From the NCBI GenBank assembly GCA_945911015.1, contig CAMDZW010000002.1:62001-126000 (forward strand): 64,000 bases of DNA. The letters run 5' to 3'. Source of the stretch: an uncultured Propionibacteriaceae bacterium (GTDB lineage: Bacteria; Actinomycetota; Actinomycetes; Propionibacteriales; Propionibacteriaceae). Made by a program: the position numbers and the translations under genes. Shown here in pieces: positions 8,620-18,778 of this stretch; position 1 is the first letter of the stretch, and each line of letters starts with the position of its first letter. The notes beneath the pieces are model-generated. The model saw nothing but the letters and a program-made list of their open reading frames with translations. It ran no database searches and was not told where the DNA came from.

Positions 8620-9540
8620 GTGACCCCACCCTCATCCGTGAACCCGAGTCCGATCGTTCTGCCTCGGTTCGTTGCGGCAGGTCAGCAGATCGGGCGCCGC
8701 AGCTTCGACTTCGACCGTCAGGCCGTGGTGATGGCGGTGGTCAACCGGACTCCGGACTCGTTCTTCGACCAGGGCCGCACCTTCGCGCTGGACTCTGCGG
8801 TGGAAGCAGCGCTCGAGGCGGCAGATCTGGGGGCGGACTGGGTCGATATCGGCGGAGTGCCGTTCTCGCCGGACACGCCGGAGGTGGCACCGGCCGATGA
8901 ACTCGCCCGTGTGCTGCCCGTGATTGAACGGGTTGCCGCCAGCTCCGATGTGGTGATCTCGGTCGACACCACGTCGTCGGTGGTGGCCCGACGCTGTGTC
9001 GAGGCCGGAGCCGCGGTCGTCAACGACACCTCCGGTTTTCACGATCCGGCGATGGTCGACGTGGTCGCCGACACCGGTGCGAGCGTGATCATCACCCATT
9101 CCCTCGCCGAGCCGCATGTCCACTGGCCCCGGCCCCGTTATGACGACATCGCCGGCGAGATCACGCATCATCTGCTCGTACGGGTGGAGCGCGCCCTTGC
9201 GCGTGGGGTCCGTCCCGAGCAGATCATCGTCGACCCCGGCCACGACCTGAACAAGAACACCCGCCACACCCTGGAACTGACCCGCCGGATGGCGGAGCTG
9301 ACCACGGCCCTGCCGTACCCGATGCTGGCGGCGGTCTCGCGCAAGGACTTCATCGGCGAAACCCTCGACCGAGCCAAGGACGAACGCCTCGCCGGCGGGC
9401 TCGCCGCGGCAACCCTCTGCCTGGCCGCTGGTGCCAGGATTCTGCGGATGCACGATGTGGCCGCCTCGGTCGACACCGTACGGATGTTCGCTGCTGTGAT
9501 GGGCTGGCGGGAACCGGCATGGGAGAAGCACAACCTCTGA
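8620..9540 (+). CDS. folP2: Dihydropteroate synthase-like protein (FolP2 type)
   Basis: About 306 residues from GTG 8620; GTG 8638 is an alternative. No ribosome site precedes either, but TATCAAT lies 7 nt before 8620, so a leaderless start is possible. DHPS landmarks are present: VMAVVNRTPDSFFDQG, DWVDIGG, ISVDTTSS, VNDTSGF, IIVDPGHD, SRKDFIGE and LRMHDV. However, the loop after DIGG reads VPFSPDTPEV instead of the canonical ESTRPGA loop used for p-aminobenzoate binding. This matches the mycobacterial FolP2 group, which differs from the functional FolP1. It is therefore probably not the folate enzyme of the cell; its reaction is unknown. Confidence 0.75.
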   Translation: MTPPSSVNPSPIVLPRFVAAGQQIGRRSFDFDRQAVVMAVVNRTPDSFFDQGRTFALDSAVEAALEAADLGADWVDIGGVPFSPDTPEVAPADELARVLPVIERVAASSDVVISVDTTSSVVARRCVEAGAAVVNDTSGFHDPAMVDVVADTGASVIITHSLAEPHVHWPRPRYDDIAGEITHHLLVRVERALARGVRPEQIIVDPGHDLNKNTRHTLELTRRMAELTTALPYPMLAAVSRKDFIGETLDRAKDERLAGGLAAATLCLAAGARILRMHDVAASVDTVRMFAAVMGWREPAWEKHNL

Positions 9541-9582
9541 GTGCGGTGTGGGTCCCGCCGCTGCCGTCCGAACCATGCAAAA

Positions 9583-11007
9583 ATGCCAGTTGTGACCAAC
9601 GCGCCCTCTGTCTCGTACTCGATCACCGTCCGTCTCGAAGTGCCGGCCGGAGCTGCGGTGAGCCGTCTCACCACGGCGGTGGAGCAGGCCGGGGGTCTGG
9701 TCACCGCACTCGATGTGACGGCATCGGACAACCACCGGCTGCGGATCGACGTCACCTGTGCCGCCCACGACGGCGACCATGCCCAACAGATCGTCGACGA
9801 GATGGCGGCTGTCGACGGTGTGGTGCTCGGCAAGGTCTCCGACCGTACGTTCCTGATGCACCTCGGCGGCAAGATCTCGATGGACACCAAACATCCGATC
9901 CGCAACCGTGACGACTTGTCGATGATCTACACCCCGGGAGTGGCTCGGGTCTGTGAGGCGATCGCCAAGAATCCCGAGGATGCGACCCGGTTGACCGTCA
10001 AGCGCAACTCGGTGGCGGTCATCACTGACGGCTCAGCGGTGCTTGGGCTGGGCAACATCGGCCCCAAGGCAGCTCTCCCGGTGATGGAGGGCAAGGCCGC
10101 ACTGTTCAAGCGGTTCGCCGGGATTGATGCCTGGCCGCTGTGTCTGGACACCCAGGACATGGAGGAGATCATCGCGGTCTGCAAGGCCGTCGCTCCCGGT
10201 TTCGCCGGTATCAACCTCGAGGACATCTCCGCCCCACGTTGCTTCGAGATCGAGGCTCGACTGCGTGAGGCTCTCGACATCCCGGTCTTCCACGACGACC
10301 AGCACGGCACGGCGATCGTCGTGCTCGCGGCGCTCTACAACGCCTTGCGTGTGGTCGGCAAGGACATCACCGGCATCCGGGTCGTCATGTCGGGTGCCGG
10401 CGCGGCCGGGACGGCGATCATGAAGCTGTTGTTGGCCGCCGGAGTGTCCCATCTGGTCGCCACCGACATCGGGGGTGTGGTGCGTCGTGACCGGGTGGGC
10501 ATGGACCCGACCCTGACCTGGATCGCTGACCACACCAATCCCGACAACATCTCCGGTACGGTCCACGAGGCCCTGGTCGGTGCGGACGTCTTCATCGGGG
10601 TCTCCGCCCCTCGGCTCATCGACGCCACCGACCTCCAGGCCATGGCGGCCGATCCGATCGTCTTCGCCCTGGCCAACCCGGAGCCGGAGATCGACCCGGC
10701 CGAGGCCGCCGATCATGCTGCTGTCGTGGCCACCGGTCGCTCGGACTTCCCGAACCAGATCAACAATGTGCTGGCCTTCCCCGGGGTGTTCCGCGGACTC
10801 ATCGATGCCCGTACGCCCCAGGTCACCACGGACATGTTGATTGCGGCAGCAAAGGCACTCGCGTCAGTGGTCGGCGAGGACGAATTGAATGCCGCCTACA
10901 TCATGCCCAGCGTTTTCCACCCCGAGCTGCACGACACCGTCGCCCTGGCCGTACAGGAGGCTGCAGGCGGCCGCCGCGACCCGGTGAGCCAACCCGGTGA
11001 GGTCTGA
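9583..11007 (+). CDS. NAD(P)-dependent malic enzyme with N-terminal ACT domain
   Basis: About 474 residues. Residues 1-85 look like an ACT regulatory domain (SYSITVRLEVPAGAAVSRLT). The catalytic part has YTPGVARVCEAI, ITDGSAVLGLGNIGPKAA, VMEGKAALFKRFAGIDAWP, HDDQHGTAIVVLAALYNAL and the Rossmann GAGAAGTAI. The enzyme decarboxylates malate to pyruvate, linking the TCA cycle with gluconeogenesis or NADPH supply. ATG 9583 and GTG 9592 are possible starts; neither has a ribosome site. It begins 42 nt after the FolP2-like gene. Confidence 0.92.
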   Translation: MPVVTNAPSVSYSITVRLEVPAGAAVSRLTTAVEQAGGLVTALDVTASDNHRLRIDVTCAAHDGDHAQQIVDEMAAVDGVVLGKVSDRTFLMHLGGKISMDTKHPIRNRDDLSMIYTPGVARVCEAIAKNPEDATRLTVKRNSVAVITDGSAVLGLGNIGPKAALPVMEGKAALFKRFAGIDAWPLCLDTQDMEEIIAVCKAVAPGFAGINLEDISAPRCFEIEARLREALDIPVFHDDQHGTAIVVLAALYNALRVVGKDITGIRVVMSGAGAAGTAIMKLLLAAGVSHLVATDIGGVVRRDRVGMDPTLTWIADHTNPDNISGTVHEALVGADVFIGVSAPRLIDATDLQAMAADPIVFALANPEPEIDPAEAADHAAVVATGRSDFPNQINNVLAFPGVFRGLIDARTPQVTTDMLIAAAKALASVVGEDELNAAYIMPSVFHPELHDTVALAVQEAAGGRRDPVSQPGEV

Positions 11008-11017
11008 TCGGAGCTCC

Positions 11018-11587
11018 ATGGCACGACCGTCTGCCCAGATGATCGGACCCGGCGACCTGTTGATCGCTGCGGTCGGGCTCGAAGCCGGTTGGTTCCACCA
11101 GTCGGTGGTCTATGTGGTCGACCACGACGAGAGTGGCACCCTCGGCGTCGTGCTGAACCGGTATGCCGAGCCGAGGCTGGGTTCGGTGCTGCCGCAATGG
11201 GCCGACCTGGTCTGCGAACCTCAGGTCCTGTTCAACGGCGGCCCGGTTTCTCCGGACGGGGCGATCTGTCTGGCAGCCACAGTGGGTGATGAACGACCCG
11301 ACGGGTTCCGCCCGGTGAGCGGATCGATCGGACTGCTGCACCTGGACACCTCAGTGGAGGCTGCGGTCGGCACCTACTCCGATCTGCGGATCTTTGCCGG
11401 ATATGCCGGTTGGGAGGCGGGACAGCTCGCGACTGAACTCGCCAGCGACATGTGGTGGGTCGCCCGGGCCGAGTATCGCGATGTGTTCACCGACAGCCCC
11501 GAGGACCTGTGGCGACGGTGTCTGCGCCGCCAGCCACCCGAGATCGCCTGGTACTCGACCTGGACCGACGACCCGGACCAGAACTGA
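11018..11587 (+). CDS. YqgE/AlgH (UPF0301) family protein
   Basis: 189 residues from ATG 11018, preceded by GGAG at 5 nt. The family hallmarks are visible: DLLIAAVGLEAGWFHQSVVYVVDHDESGTLGVVLNR, VLFNGGPV, LRIFAGYAGWEAGQLATEL and a C-terminal W-rich segment. The biochemical role of AlgH proteins is not established; they are cytosolic alpha/beta proteins. It follows the malic enzyme by 10 nt and may be cotranscribed. Confidence 0.9.
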   Translation: MARPSAQMIGPGDLLIAAVGLEAGWFHQSVVYVVDHDESGTLGVVLNRYAEPRLGSVLPQWADLVCEPQVLFNGGPVSPDGAICLAATVGDERPDGFRPVSGSIGLLHLDTSVEAAVGTYSDLRIFAGYAGWEAGQLATELASDMWWVARAEYRDVFTDSPEDLWRRCLRRQPPEIAWYSTWTDDPDQN

Positions 11588-11616
11588 CCTCAGCGATGAA
11601 TAGTGTGGGGCCGTCC

Positions 11617-11648
11617 CCGCACCGAGACTGACCCGCACCGAGACTGAC
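11617..11648. repeat. 16-bp perfect direct repeat, two copies
   Basis: CCGCACCGAGACTGAC occurs twice head to tail (11617-11632, 11633-11648), ending 12 nt before the ATG of the YbaB-like gene and just upstream of its AGGA ribosome site. TAGTGT at 11601-11606 is a possible -10, which would put the repeat in the 5' leader of the type VII-like gene set. Confidence 0.85.
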
Positions 11649-11660
11649 CCAGGACGTGGC

Positions 11661-12398
11661 ATGACCCCTTGGCCCGATGACAACGGCGAAGACATCTATG
11701 AGTTCTACGATCCGGCCGATCCGGTTGCTGCCGGCGATCCCACCGGCCCTCCGGCCGAGGCTCGTACCGATGACACGACCGCTGCCGACCTCGCCGATGG
11801 AGCCGCCGACGGTGCAGTGAGTGATCCCAGTGGTGCGGTTCACCTGTGGTTCGACGATGACCACCGGCTGGCCGACGTACGGATCTCCAACCGTTGGCGC
11901 GAGCGGCTGCGCAAGGAGGGCAAGGAACTGTCCGAGGTTGCGGTGTCGCTGCTGCGGCTCCACCAGGCCAGACCAGCGGTGCCGCTGCCCGAGCCGGAGG
12001 TGAGTTCGACCACCACGACCGAACGCCTGAACGATGTCACCCTCGACCGACTGATGGAACGGTCGAAGGAACTCGACCGTCTGGGTGATGCCCTGCGGGC
12101 CCGCGACGACGTCCGCCGGACCCGGCTGGTGGGTGAACGCGTCACCGGAACGAGTTCCAATCGGATGGTGCAGGTGACGATCGATCCCCGTGGGCACACC
12201 GGAGAGATCACCCTCGACGAGTCCTGGCTGGAGACGGCCACTGCCGCATCCCTGGGGGAGGCCATCCTCCAGGCGCACCAGGACGCGTACTCGCGTTGGA
12301 CCCCACCCCAGGTCGAGTACGGCGAGTGGGACCTGCTCAATGTCGAGCGTCGTGCTGTGACTGCTGAACTGGCCGCACTGATGAGCAACGGGCTCTGA
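11661..12398 (+). CDS. YbaB/EbfC-like protein of a type VII secretion-associated gene set
   Basis: 245 residues, ribosome site AGGA 6 nt upstream. The N-terminus is acidic and disordered. Residues 50-100 hold a small domain (HLWFDDDHRLADVRISNRWRE). A predicted coiled coil (about 120-150) is followed by a YbaB-like C-terminal domain: MVQVTIDPRGHTGEITLDESWLETATAASLGEAILQAHQDAY. YbaB-like proteins of this shape are often encoded beside WXG100/ESX genes in actinobacteria, and the next two genes fit that. No DNA-binding function can be claimed from sequence. It lies 14 nt before the next gene, so the three form an operon. Confidence 0.65.
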   Translation: MTPWPDDNGEDIYEFYDPADPVAAGDPTGPPAEARTDDTTAADLADGAADGAVSDPSGAVHLWFDDDHRLADVRISNRWRERLRKEGKELSEVAVSLLRLHQARPAVPLPEPEVSSTTTTERLNDVTLDRLMERSKELDRLGDALRARDDVRRTRLVGERVTGTSSNRMVQVTIDPRGHTGEITLDESWLETATAASLGEAILQAHQDAYSRWTPPQVEYGEWDLLNVERRAVTAELAALMSNGL

Positions 12399-12412
12399 GA
12401 GGAACTGTCCCC

Positions 12413-13618
12413 ATGAGTGAATCCGACTACCAGGACCGGGTCAGCCTGGCCCAGACTGGCGGTATCGGCAACGATGACGACTCGCTCGACGGTGTCGACA
12501 TCTATGAGGCATTGATCGACCCGTCCGGGCAGGGCAGTGGCGGCGGCAGAGGCGCGGGAGGCTCACCGATGATGATGCCCCCGATGATGGGGCGTGGCGG
12601 CGCCGGCAGCGGTGGGAACGGTGCCACCGGTGGTGGCGCGGCGGTGGCGCCGGGCAGTGGTCCCGGGGGAGCCGGCACGACCCCGGCCGGCCTCGGTGGC
12701 GGCTCCGCCGGTCTGGCCGGTGGTTCGGGCGGACTGGGCGGTGGCGTCGGAGGTGGTGTCGGAGGCGGCATCGGCGGTGGTGGCGGCATTCCCGGTGGCG
12801 GTGGCGGCGGGATCACCGTGCCGGCAGGAGCCGGGGGCGGCGGCACCGGCGCGGCAGGTCTGGATCGCGACTCCGACGGCGACGGCATCCCGGATGCGGA
12901 GGACCCCAACCCTTACGTCCCGGACGAGCCAGGTGGTGGTGGGGGCGCCGATCTGCCCGGGGGCAGTCTGCCGGGTGGTCCAGCTTGGCCCGGTGACCCC
13001 GACGTCCCCGGCCCCGATGTTCCCGGCCCCGATGTTCCCGGCCCGAATGTTCCCGGCCCCAATGTTCCCGGGCCGAACACTCCTGGGCCTGACATCCCCG
13101 GTCCGAACACTCCCGGCCCTGGCATCGGAGGCCCCGGTGGCGGCGGTGGTGGCGGTGTGCCCGGCGGTATCGGTGACATTCCCGGTGGCGGTGGGGGCAT
13201 TCCTGGCGGTGGTGGCATTCCTGGTGGCGGCGGGGGTGGCTTTCCCGGTGGCGGTGGCAGTGGTGTCCCTGGGGCCGGTGGCACCGAAGTCCCCGGTGGC
13301 GGCGAGGTCGAGGCGGTCGATCTGGCCGTCGCGGTCGGCGACCTGCGCGACGAGGCCGAGCGTTGGGAAGAGGTGAAGTCGAACTTCACCCCGCCGGTCC
13401 GCACGATCACCAGCGCGACCATGACAGGCACGTCGACGGGCATGATGGCCGATTTCTACCCTGCCTACGAAGACATGCGCGCCCAGCTGGAGACCTGGGG
13501 GGATGCGGCCAAGAAGGAGTTCCAGTCGATCGCTGACACCTTGCATGCCGCAGCCGAGCACTACGAGGCCGGCGAGTCCACCAACGAGACCTCGGCTGCC
13601 AATGCCAACGATGCGTGA
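12413..13618 (+). CDS. Gly-rich WXG-like protein with C-terminal YxxxE, probable type VII substrate
   Basis: 401 residues. After an acidic N-terminus (1-40) comes a long Gly-rich region (about 40-145), a thrombospondin type 3-like acidic motif near 151 (DRDSDGDGIPDAEDPNPY, possibly calcium-binding), a PGPD/PGPN tandem repeat (about 195-240) and a second Gly-rich block. The last 100 residues are helical, with LRDEAERWEEVKSNF and MRAQLETWGDAAKKEF, and end with HYEAGE, an exact YxxxE. A terminal YxxxD/E after a helical hairpin is the known export signal of ESX substrates. Function unknown; export is inferred. The ATG follows GAGAGGAA by about 10 nt. Confidence 0.65.
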   Translation: MSESDYQDRVSLAQTGGIGNDDDSLDGVDIYEALIDPSGQGSGGGRGAGGSPMMMPPMMGRGGAGSGGNGATGGGAAVAPGSGPGGAGTTPAGLGGGSAGLAGGSGGLGGGVGGGVGGGIGGGGGIPGGGGGGITVPAGAGGGGTGAAGLDRDSDGDGIPDAEDPNPYVPDEPGGGGGADLPGGSLPGGPAWPGDPDVPGPDVPGPDVPGPNVPGPNVPGPNTPGPDIPGPNTPGPGIGGPGGGGGGGVPGGIGDIPGGGGGIPGGGGIPGGGGGGFPGGGGSGVPGAGGTEVPGGGEVEAVDLAVAVGDLRDEAERWEEVKSNFTPPVRTITSATMTGTSTGMMADFYPAYEDMRAQLETWGDAAKKEFQSIADTLHAAAEHYEAGESTNETSAANANDA

Positions 13619-13629
13619 GGAATGACACG

Positions 13630-14613
13630 ATGCCGACAACAGACTTTGACACCCTGGGCACCGAGATCGTCCAGCTCTTCGGTTCGACCGTCCACGCCGG
13701 CTCGGTGTGGCAGGCCTGGCAGCACGCCAAGGACACCGACTGGAGCGAGTGGTCCGACTGGTCGTGGAGCTGGTTCGGCGACAACAAGCGGGAGATGGAG
13801 TCCTACTACAACGACCAGGTCGAGAATGCCGAGCGTGCCTGGACCAACCTGCACGCCATCTGGTTGACCACCTTCAATCCGTCGGTCCACCATGTGCCGA
13901 TCCTGCGCGACAAGACCGAGAGCTGGCTCGACGAGATCAACTCACCGCTGCGCAACGAAGGTTTCCAACTCCAGACCGGCAGCCGCGTACGAGAGTCGTG
14001 GTACGGCGAGAGCGCCCAGAAGTACGAGCAGGCGCTCAGCACCCAGGTGGCGGCGGTTGAGGAGTTCTTCACCCTCACCGGCACGGTCGCGACCGAGACC
14101 AACAACGCCAACACCGTGCTCAAGGGGGTGCTGTTGATGCTGCGTGAGTCCGTGACCCCGATCAAGGACAAGCTGAACGGGGCCTCGAAGGAGGGCGGCT
14201 TCTTCGGCACGATGTTCAATCCGACCTACTTCGAGAACGTCGCCTACGGCCGCGCCCAGTTCGAGGGGCTGGAACAGTGGCTGCGCAACGAGGCCAACAA
14301 CGGTTCGTGGCAACGGAACCTGACCGGCGTCAAGCGGAACCTCGAGGACGCCCGCATCCGGGTCACCTCGTTGTCCAGTGGGTGGCCGGCATCGACGACC
14401 GGAAACATGCAGGACATGGAGAACGGTCATGTCGAAGGTGCCAATCCGGCCACCAACACCCCGTACCAGCCGGGTCAGACCCCCGAGGTCGATCCGAACG
14501 CGGAGCCGGGGGAAACCGGCGGTGGCTACGAGCAGCAGGAGTACGAGGGCGGCATGAACAACAAGACCGAGGTCAACCAGACCGTCGATCCGACTGTGCC
14601 CGATCAGAGCTGA
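13630..14613 (+). CDS. WXG100-like helical protein, partner of the preceding gene product
   Basis: 327 residues from ATG 13630, with GAGGAA 7 nt upstream. It is almost entirely helical up to about residue 265, with many Trp residues at the start (WSDWSWSWFG). WYG at 124-126 heads a WXG100-like hairpin (ESAQKYEQALSTQVAAVEEFF). The last 60 residues are acidic, disordered and Gln/Asn-rich. It follows the Gly-rich gene by 11 nt, so the products may pair as ESX proteins do. No family with a known function is recognised. Its 3' end overlaps the convergent DUF58 gene by 10 nt. Confidence 0.6.
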   Translation: MPTTDFDTLGTEIVQLFGSTVHAGSVWQAWQHAKDTDWSEWSDWSWSWFGDNKREMESYYNDQVENAERAWTNLHAIWLTTFNPSVHHVPILRDKTESWLDEINSPLRNEGFQLQTGSRVRESWYGESAQKYEQALSTQVAAVEEFFTLTGTVATETNNANTVLKGVLLMLRESVTPIKDKLNGASKEGGFFGTMFNPTYFENVAYGRAQFEGLEQWLRNEANNGSWQRNLTGVKRNLEDARIRVTSLSSGWPASTTGNMQDMENGHVEGANPATNTPYQPGQTPEVDPNAEPGETGGGYEQQEYEGGMNNKTEVNQTVDPTVPDQS

Positions 14614-15890
14614 CCGGACTTCTTCAGACCGAGGTAGTGGTCGGCCAGCCCCGGGGCGAAGGACTCCGGCGGGGCCTGCATCACCGAGACACCCATCCGG
14701 CTCAGCCGGGCGGTGGTACGGGCCCGTCGCTCGTGGTCGGCTTCTGCGGCCGCAGCGGCATAGGCGCCGCTGGCGTCGGACACTTCCGAGACCAGCTCGC
14801 CCAGACGCGGATCGCTGACCGAGGCGAAGACCACACGGTGCCGTCGCAACAGCGGCGCCATCACCGGCAACCAGCCGTCGTGGATCGTGGCATGGTCCAA
14901 ACCGGTGAGGAACACCACCAAGGAGCGTTGTGACACGCGCAGCAAGGTCTCGTTGACCACCAACCGATGATCGGTCTCCATGAGCTCGGCCTCCACCGGT
15001 GCCATGGCATTCACCAGTCGTGAGATCAACTCGCCGGGGGTGGCCCGCTCAACACTGGCCCGAACCTCGCGGTCGGCGATCAACAGGTCGACCCGATCAC
15101 CGGCCTTCGACGCCAACGCCGCCAACAACAAGGCGGCATCCATGTGATGGTCCAACCGCGGTTGGTCGCCGACGCGACCTGCCCCCGTACGGCCGGAGTC
15201 GAGCACAATGAGCACATGGCGGTCGCGCTCGGGGCGCCAGGTCTTGACCACCACCGTCGATGAGCGAGCCGTCGCGCGCCATTCGATCGAACGCACGTCG
15301 TCGCCGGGGACATACTCGCGCAACGAGTCGAACTCGGTGCCCTGCCCGCGCTGCAACAACACCGACCTGCCGTCGAGCTCGCGGAGCCGGGCCACCCGCG
15401 AGGGCAGATGGCGGCGGCTGGTGAACGGAGGCAGGACCCGTACGGTGGCGTGCACGTCATGGTTCTTCTGACGGCCGGCGAACCGCAGCGGACCCAGAGT
15501 GCGGATTGTCACCGGCCCGGCATGCCGGTCGCCGCGTCGGGTCGGGTCGAGCCGGGTCGCCAACTGTCGACGTTCGCCACCGGGCACATCGATGCGCCGT
15601 ACCCCGCCGGTGGCCCCTGCCGAGGGCACCCAGGCATTGCGGATCCGGCCGACGAGCCGACGGCGACCCAGATTGGTGACGCGGAGCCACACATCCGCCT
15701 GCTGGCCGAGCCGGATGGAGCGGTCCCCGCCGCGTTCCAGGGCGACCGCAGCCGGGCTGGGGCAGACGACGAGGTCGATCACGACGAGCAGGACCAGCAC
15801 TCCGAGCACCGCCCATCCCCAGCTTCCCCAGACCAGGGCGATCGGGACCGCGGCCAGTGCGAGCACCCCGGCCCGCCAGGTGAGCACCAT
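14604..15890 (-). CDS. DUF58 domain protein
   Basis: 428 residues. Two N-terminal membrane helices (residues 5-45) precede the DUF58 core, recognised by GTEFDSLREYVPGDDVRSIEWRATAR (about residues 195-220) and a von Willebrand A-like HVLIVLDSGRTG. DUF58 proteins go with MoxR ATPases, which lies 4 nt upstream here; the pair is thought to act in chaperone-like assembly of complexes. Last gene of the five-gene minus-strand operon. Confidence 0.87.
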   Translation of the reverse strand: MVLTWRAGVLALAAVPIALVWGSWGWAVLGVLVLLVVIDLVVCPSPAAVALERGGDRSIRLGQQADVWLRVTNLGRRRLVGRIRNAWVPSAGATGGVRRIDVPGGERRQLATRLDPTRRGDRHAGPVTIRTLGPLRFAGRQKNHDVHATVRVLPPFTSRRHLPSRVARLRELDGRSVLLQRGQGTEFDSLREYVPGDDVRSIEWRATARSSTVVVKTWRPERDRHVLIVLDSGRTGAGRVGDQPRLDHHMDAALLLAALASKAGDRVDLLIADREVRASVERATPGELISRLVNAMAPVEAELMETDHRLVVNETLLRVSQRSLVVFLTGLDHATIHDGWLPVMAPLLRRHRVVFASVSDPRLGELVSEVSDASGAYAAAAAEADHERRARTTARLSRMGVSVMQAPPESFAPGLADHYLGLKKSGQL

Positions 15891-15894
15891 CAGT

Positions 15895-16946
<1,052 letters not shown>

Positions 16947-16950
<4 letters not shown>

Positions 16951-18119
16951 GGGCGTCGTGCCTCCTTCTCAAGTGCATCCAGGGTCTGTTTCAACGTCAC
17001 CAGGTCCTCGTCAGTCGCCGGGGCGGGCCCGGCGAGCGCGGTACGGATCTGCTCGTACGACTGATCGGTCCGCTCCGCCAACGCCTGTGCGAGCACCTCG
17101 GTGTCGTCGGTCCGGCCGATCAGACGAGACAGCCGAGCGATCGCGGCCCGTCGCAGGTGGGCGGCGGCGGTGTCGCGGGCCCGCATCTGCTCATAGAGCC
17201 GACCATGCCCTTCGACGGTCTCTGCGGCCGGCACCACCGAGGGGAGTTCCTCGGTCAGCACCGGACCGAGGCGGCGACCACGCCACAGACCGGCCACAGC
17301 CACCGCGACCACGGCCAGCGCGACGGCATGGGGCCAGCCAGGCGGCAGAAGGGTCACCCGATCCGATTGCTGCCCCGGATCAGCGGTGCTCTTTCCCGGC
17401 AGCTGCGGATCGGACCAGTCCGAATGGTAGAAGATGACCCTCGGATGGCGGCCGAGCACCTGCATTGCCAGCGCAGCATTGCCGGCCTCGGCCAGCGAAG
17501 CATTGTCGCCGACACCCGGCAGGATGGTCACCGGGACACCATCGGTCTCGGTCTGCACCATCAGCTGCCCCTCACCGATGCGATAGCACCCCGCACCTCC
17601 CGTGTAGGTGTAGGAGCGGCTGGTGAGTCGGATTGTCCCGGACCGCTGGGCCACCGGATCGGTGCAGTCAGGCTCGACCGCCTGCAGATTGGCCGGGTCG
17701 GCAGTCTCGATGCCGAGCTCGAGTCGGTCGACAGCCCTGCCCGGATCGATCAGCACGATCTGCGCGGGCCGCAACGCCACCATCGCCTGCAGGACCGCTC
17801 GGCTCAGGTAGCCCTGGTCGGTCACCACCAGGGTGGTCCTGTTGTCGACCTCGGCGCTGACCCCGGCCCATCGGGTCTGGTCGGACACCTCAATCTCCTC
17901 GTCGGCCAGCAGCCTGGCCAGCGCCGCGTGACCGGAGCTGCCGGTGTCGCGCATCCCGCCCTCGGGTGCTCCCGGCCTGGCGAACGCCACGATCAGCAGC
18001 GCGACAAGGGGCACCAGCACCGCGGCGATCACGAGCCCGATCCGGGCGGGTCCGGGTGTGCGTGCTGGTGCCGTAGTGGGCATCGCCGTTGGGGTGGTCA
18101 TCGCCGTCGGGGTGCCCAC
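16947..18119 (-). CDS. DUF4350 domain membrane protein
   Basis: 390 residues. The N-terminus has a TPTAM repeat, then a membrane helix (about residues 26-48), an extracytoplasmic domain up to about 270 with a single Cys pair (PDCTDP and GAGCYRIG), a second helix (about 273-290) and a cytoplasmic helical tail. Function unknown; such proteins regularly sit with MoxR, DUF58 and DUF4129 genes. Its start overlaps the DUF4129 gene by 22 nt and its stop overlaps moxR by 4 nt. Confidence 0.78.
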
Positions 18120-18778
18120 CGGGGTGTCCCGGAGCGCTCAGGTGGGGACGGATCGGTGTGGCGGTACTGGCGGGCCGCGGCGAGCACCGATTCCTCGGCC
18201 GCCACCATGGCCTGGTAACGATCGCGGTCGGCTCGGATCTGGCCATACATCACATCATTGAAGCCAAGGGCAGCCCGGTGCAGGTCCGGCTCGACCGACG
18301 GCATCATGGCGGCTGCCCGACCGGCGGCCTCGAGTGCCGTGCGGCCCGGTCGCGGCTCCAGGATCGTGCGGTGTTCGAGCTCGCGGACCAGGGCCCGGAA
18401 CCGATGTCGGATCGCCTCGGTCCAGTCCTGTGCCGCAGCCGCCCGTTCGGCCGCCGCACGGTAGTCGGCAGGCTCGACGTCCGGATCGGTCTCGACCTCG
18501 GCATCGACGGTCTTCGGGCGCCAGCGGGGCAGCCCGACCTTCCACACGATCACCACCAGCGCAGCAAGGATCACCACCACCACGATCAGGAGGACCCAGT
18601 TGGACCCACCGAGACCGGACGGCCCGGCCGGACCCCGGGCCAGTCCCTCGAGCAGGTCCTGCAGGCGTTGCAGCAGATCGGCCAGCCAGTCCGGCATGTC
18701 CTGGTACTTCGCCTTGGCGAGTTCCTCCTCGGCGCGTCGCCGGGCCTCGTCGCTGCCGATCTCGATCGGGGCGCCCAT
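18098..18778 (-). CDS. DUF4129 domain protein
   Basis: 226 residues. One membrane helix (about residues 61-84) separates an N-terminal helical segment from a DUF4129-type domain with DWTEAIRHRFRALVRELEHRTIL and GRTALEAA. The ATG at 18778 overlaps the stop of the upstream membrane-protein gene (TGATG), so translation is coupled. The domain is related to the C-terminal part of transglutaminase-like proteins; its role is unknown. Confidence 0.8.
   Translation of the reverse strand: MGAPIEIGSDEARRRAEEELAKAKYQDMPDWLADLLQRLQDLLEGLARGPAGPSGLGGSNWVLLIVVVVILAALVVIVWKVGLPRWRPKTVDAEVETDPDVEPADYRAAAERAAAAQDWTEAIRHRFRALVRELEHRTILEPRPGRTALEAAGRAAAMMPSVEPDLHRAALGFNDVMYGQIRADRDRYQAMVAAEESVLAAARQYRHTDPSPPERSGTPRWAPRRR

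Noticed and set aside
12413..13618. CRISPR-like or minisatellite array in the Gly/Pro-rich gene
   Set aside because: The short repeats are in frame, encode PGPN and GGGG units and have no spacers of constant length, so they are protein repeats.
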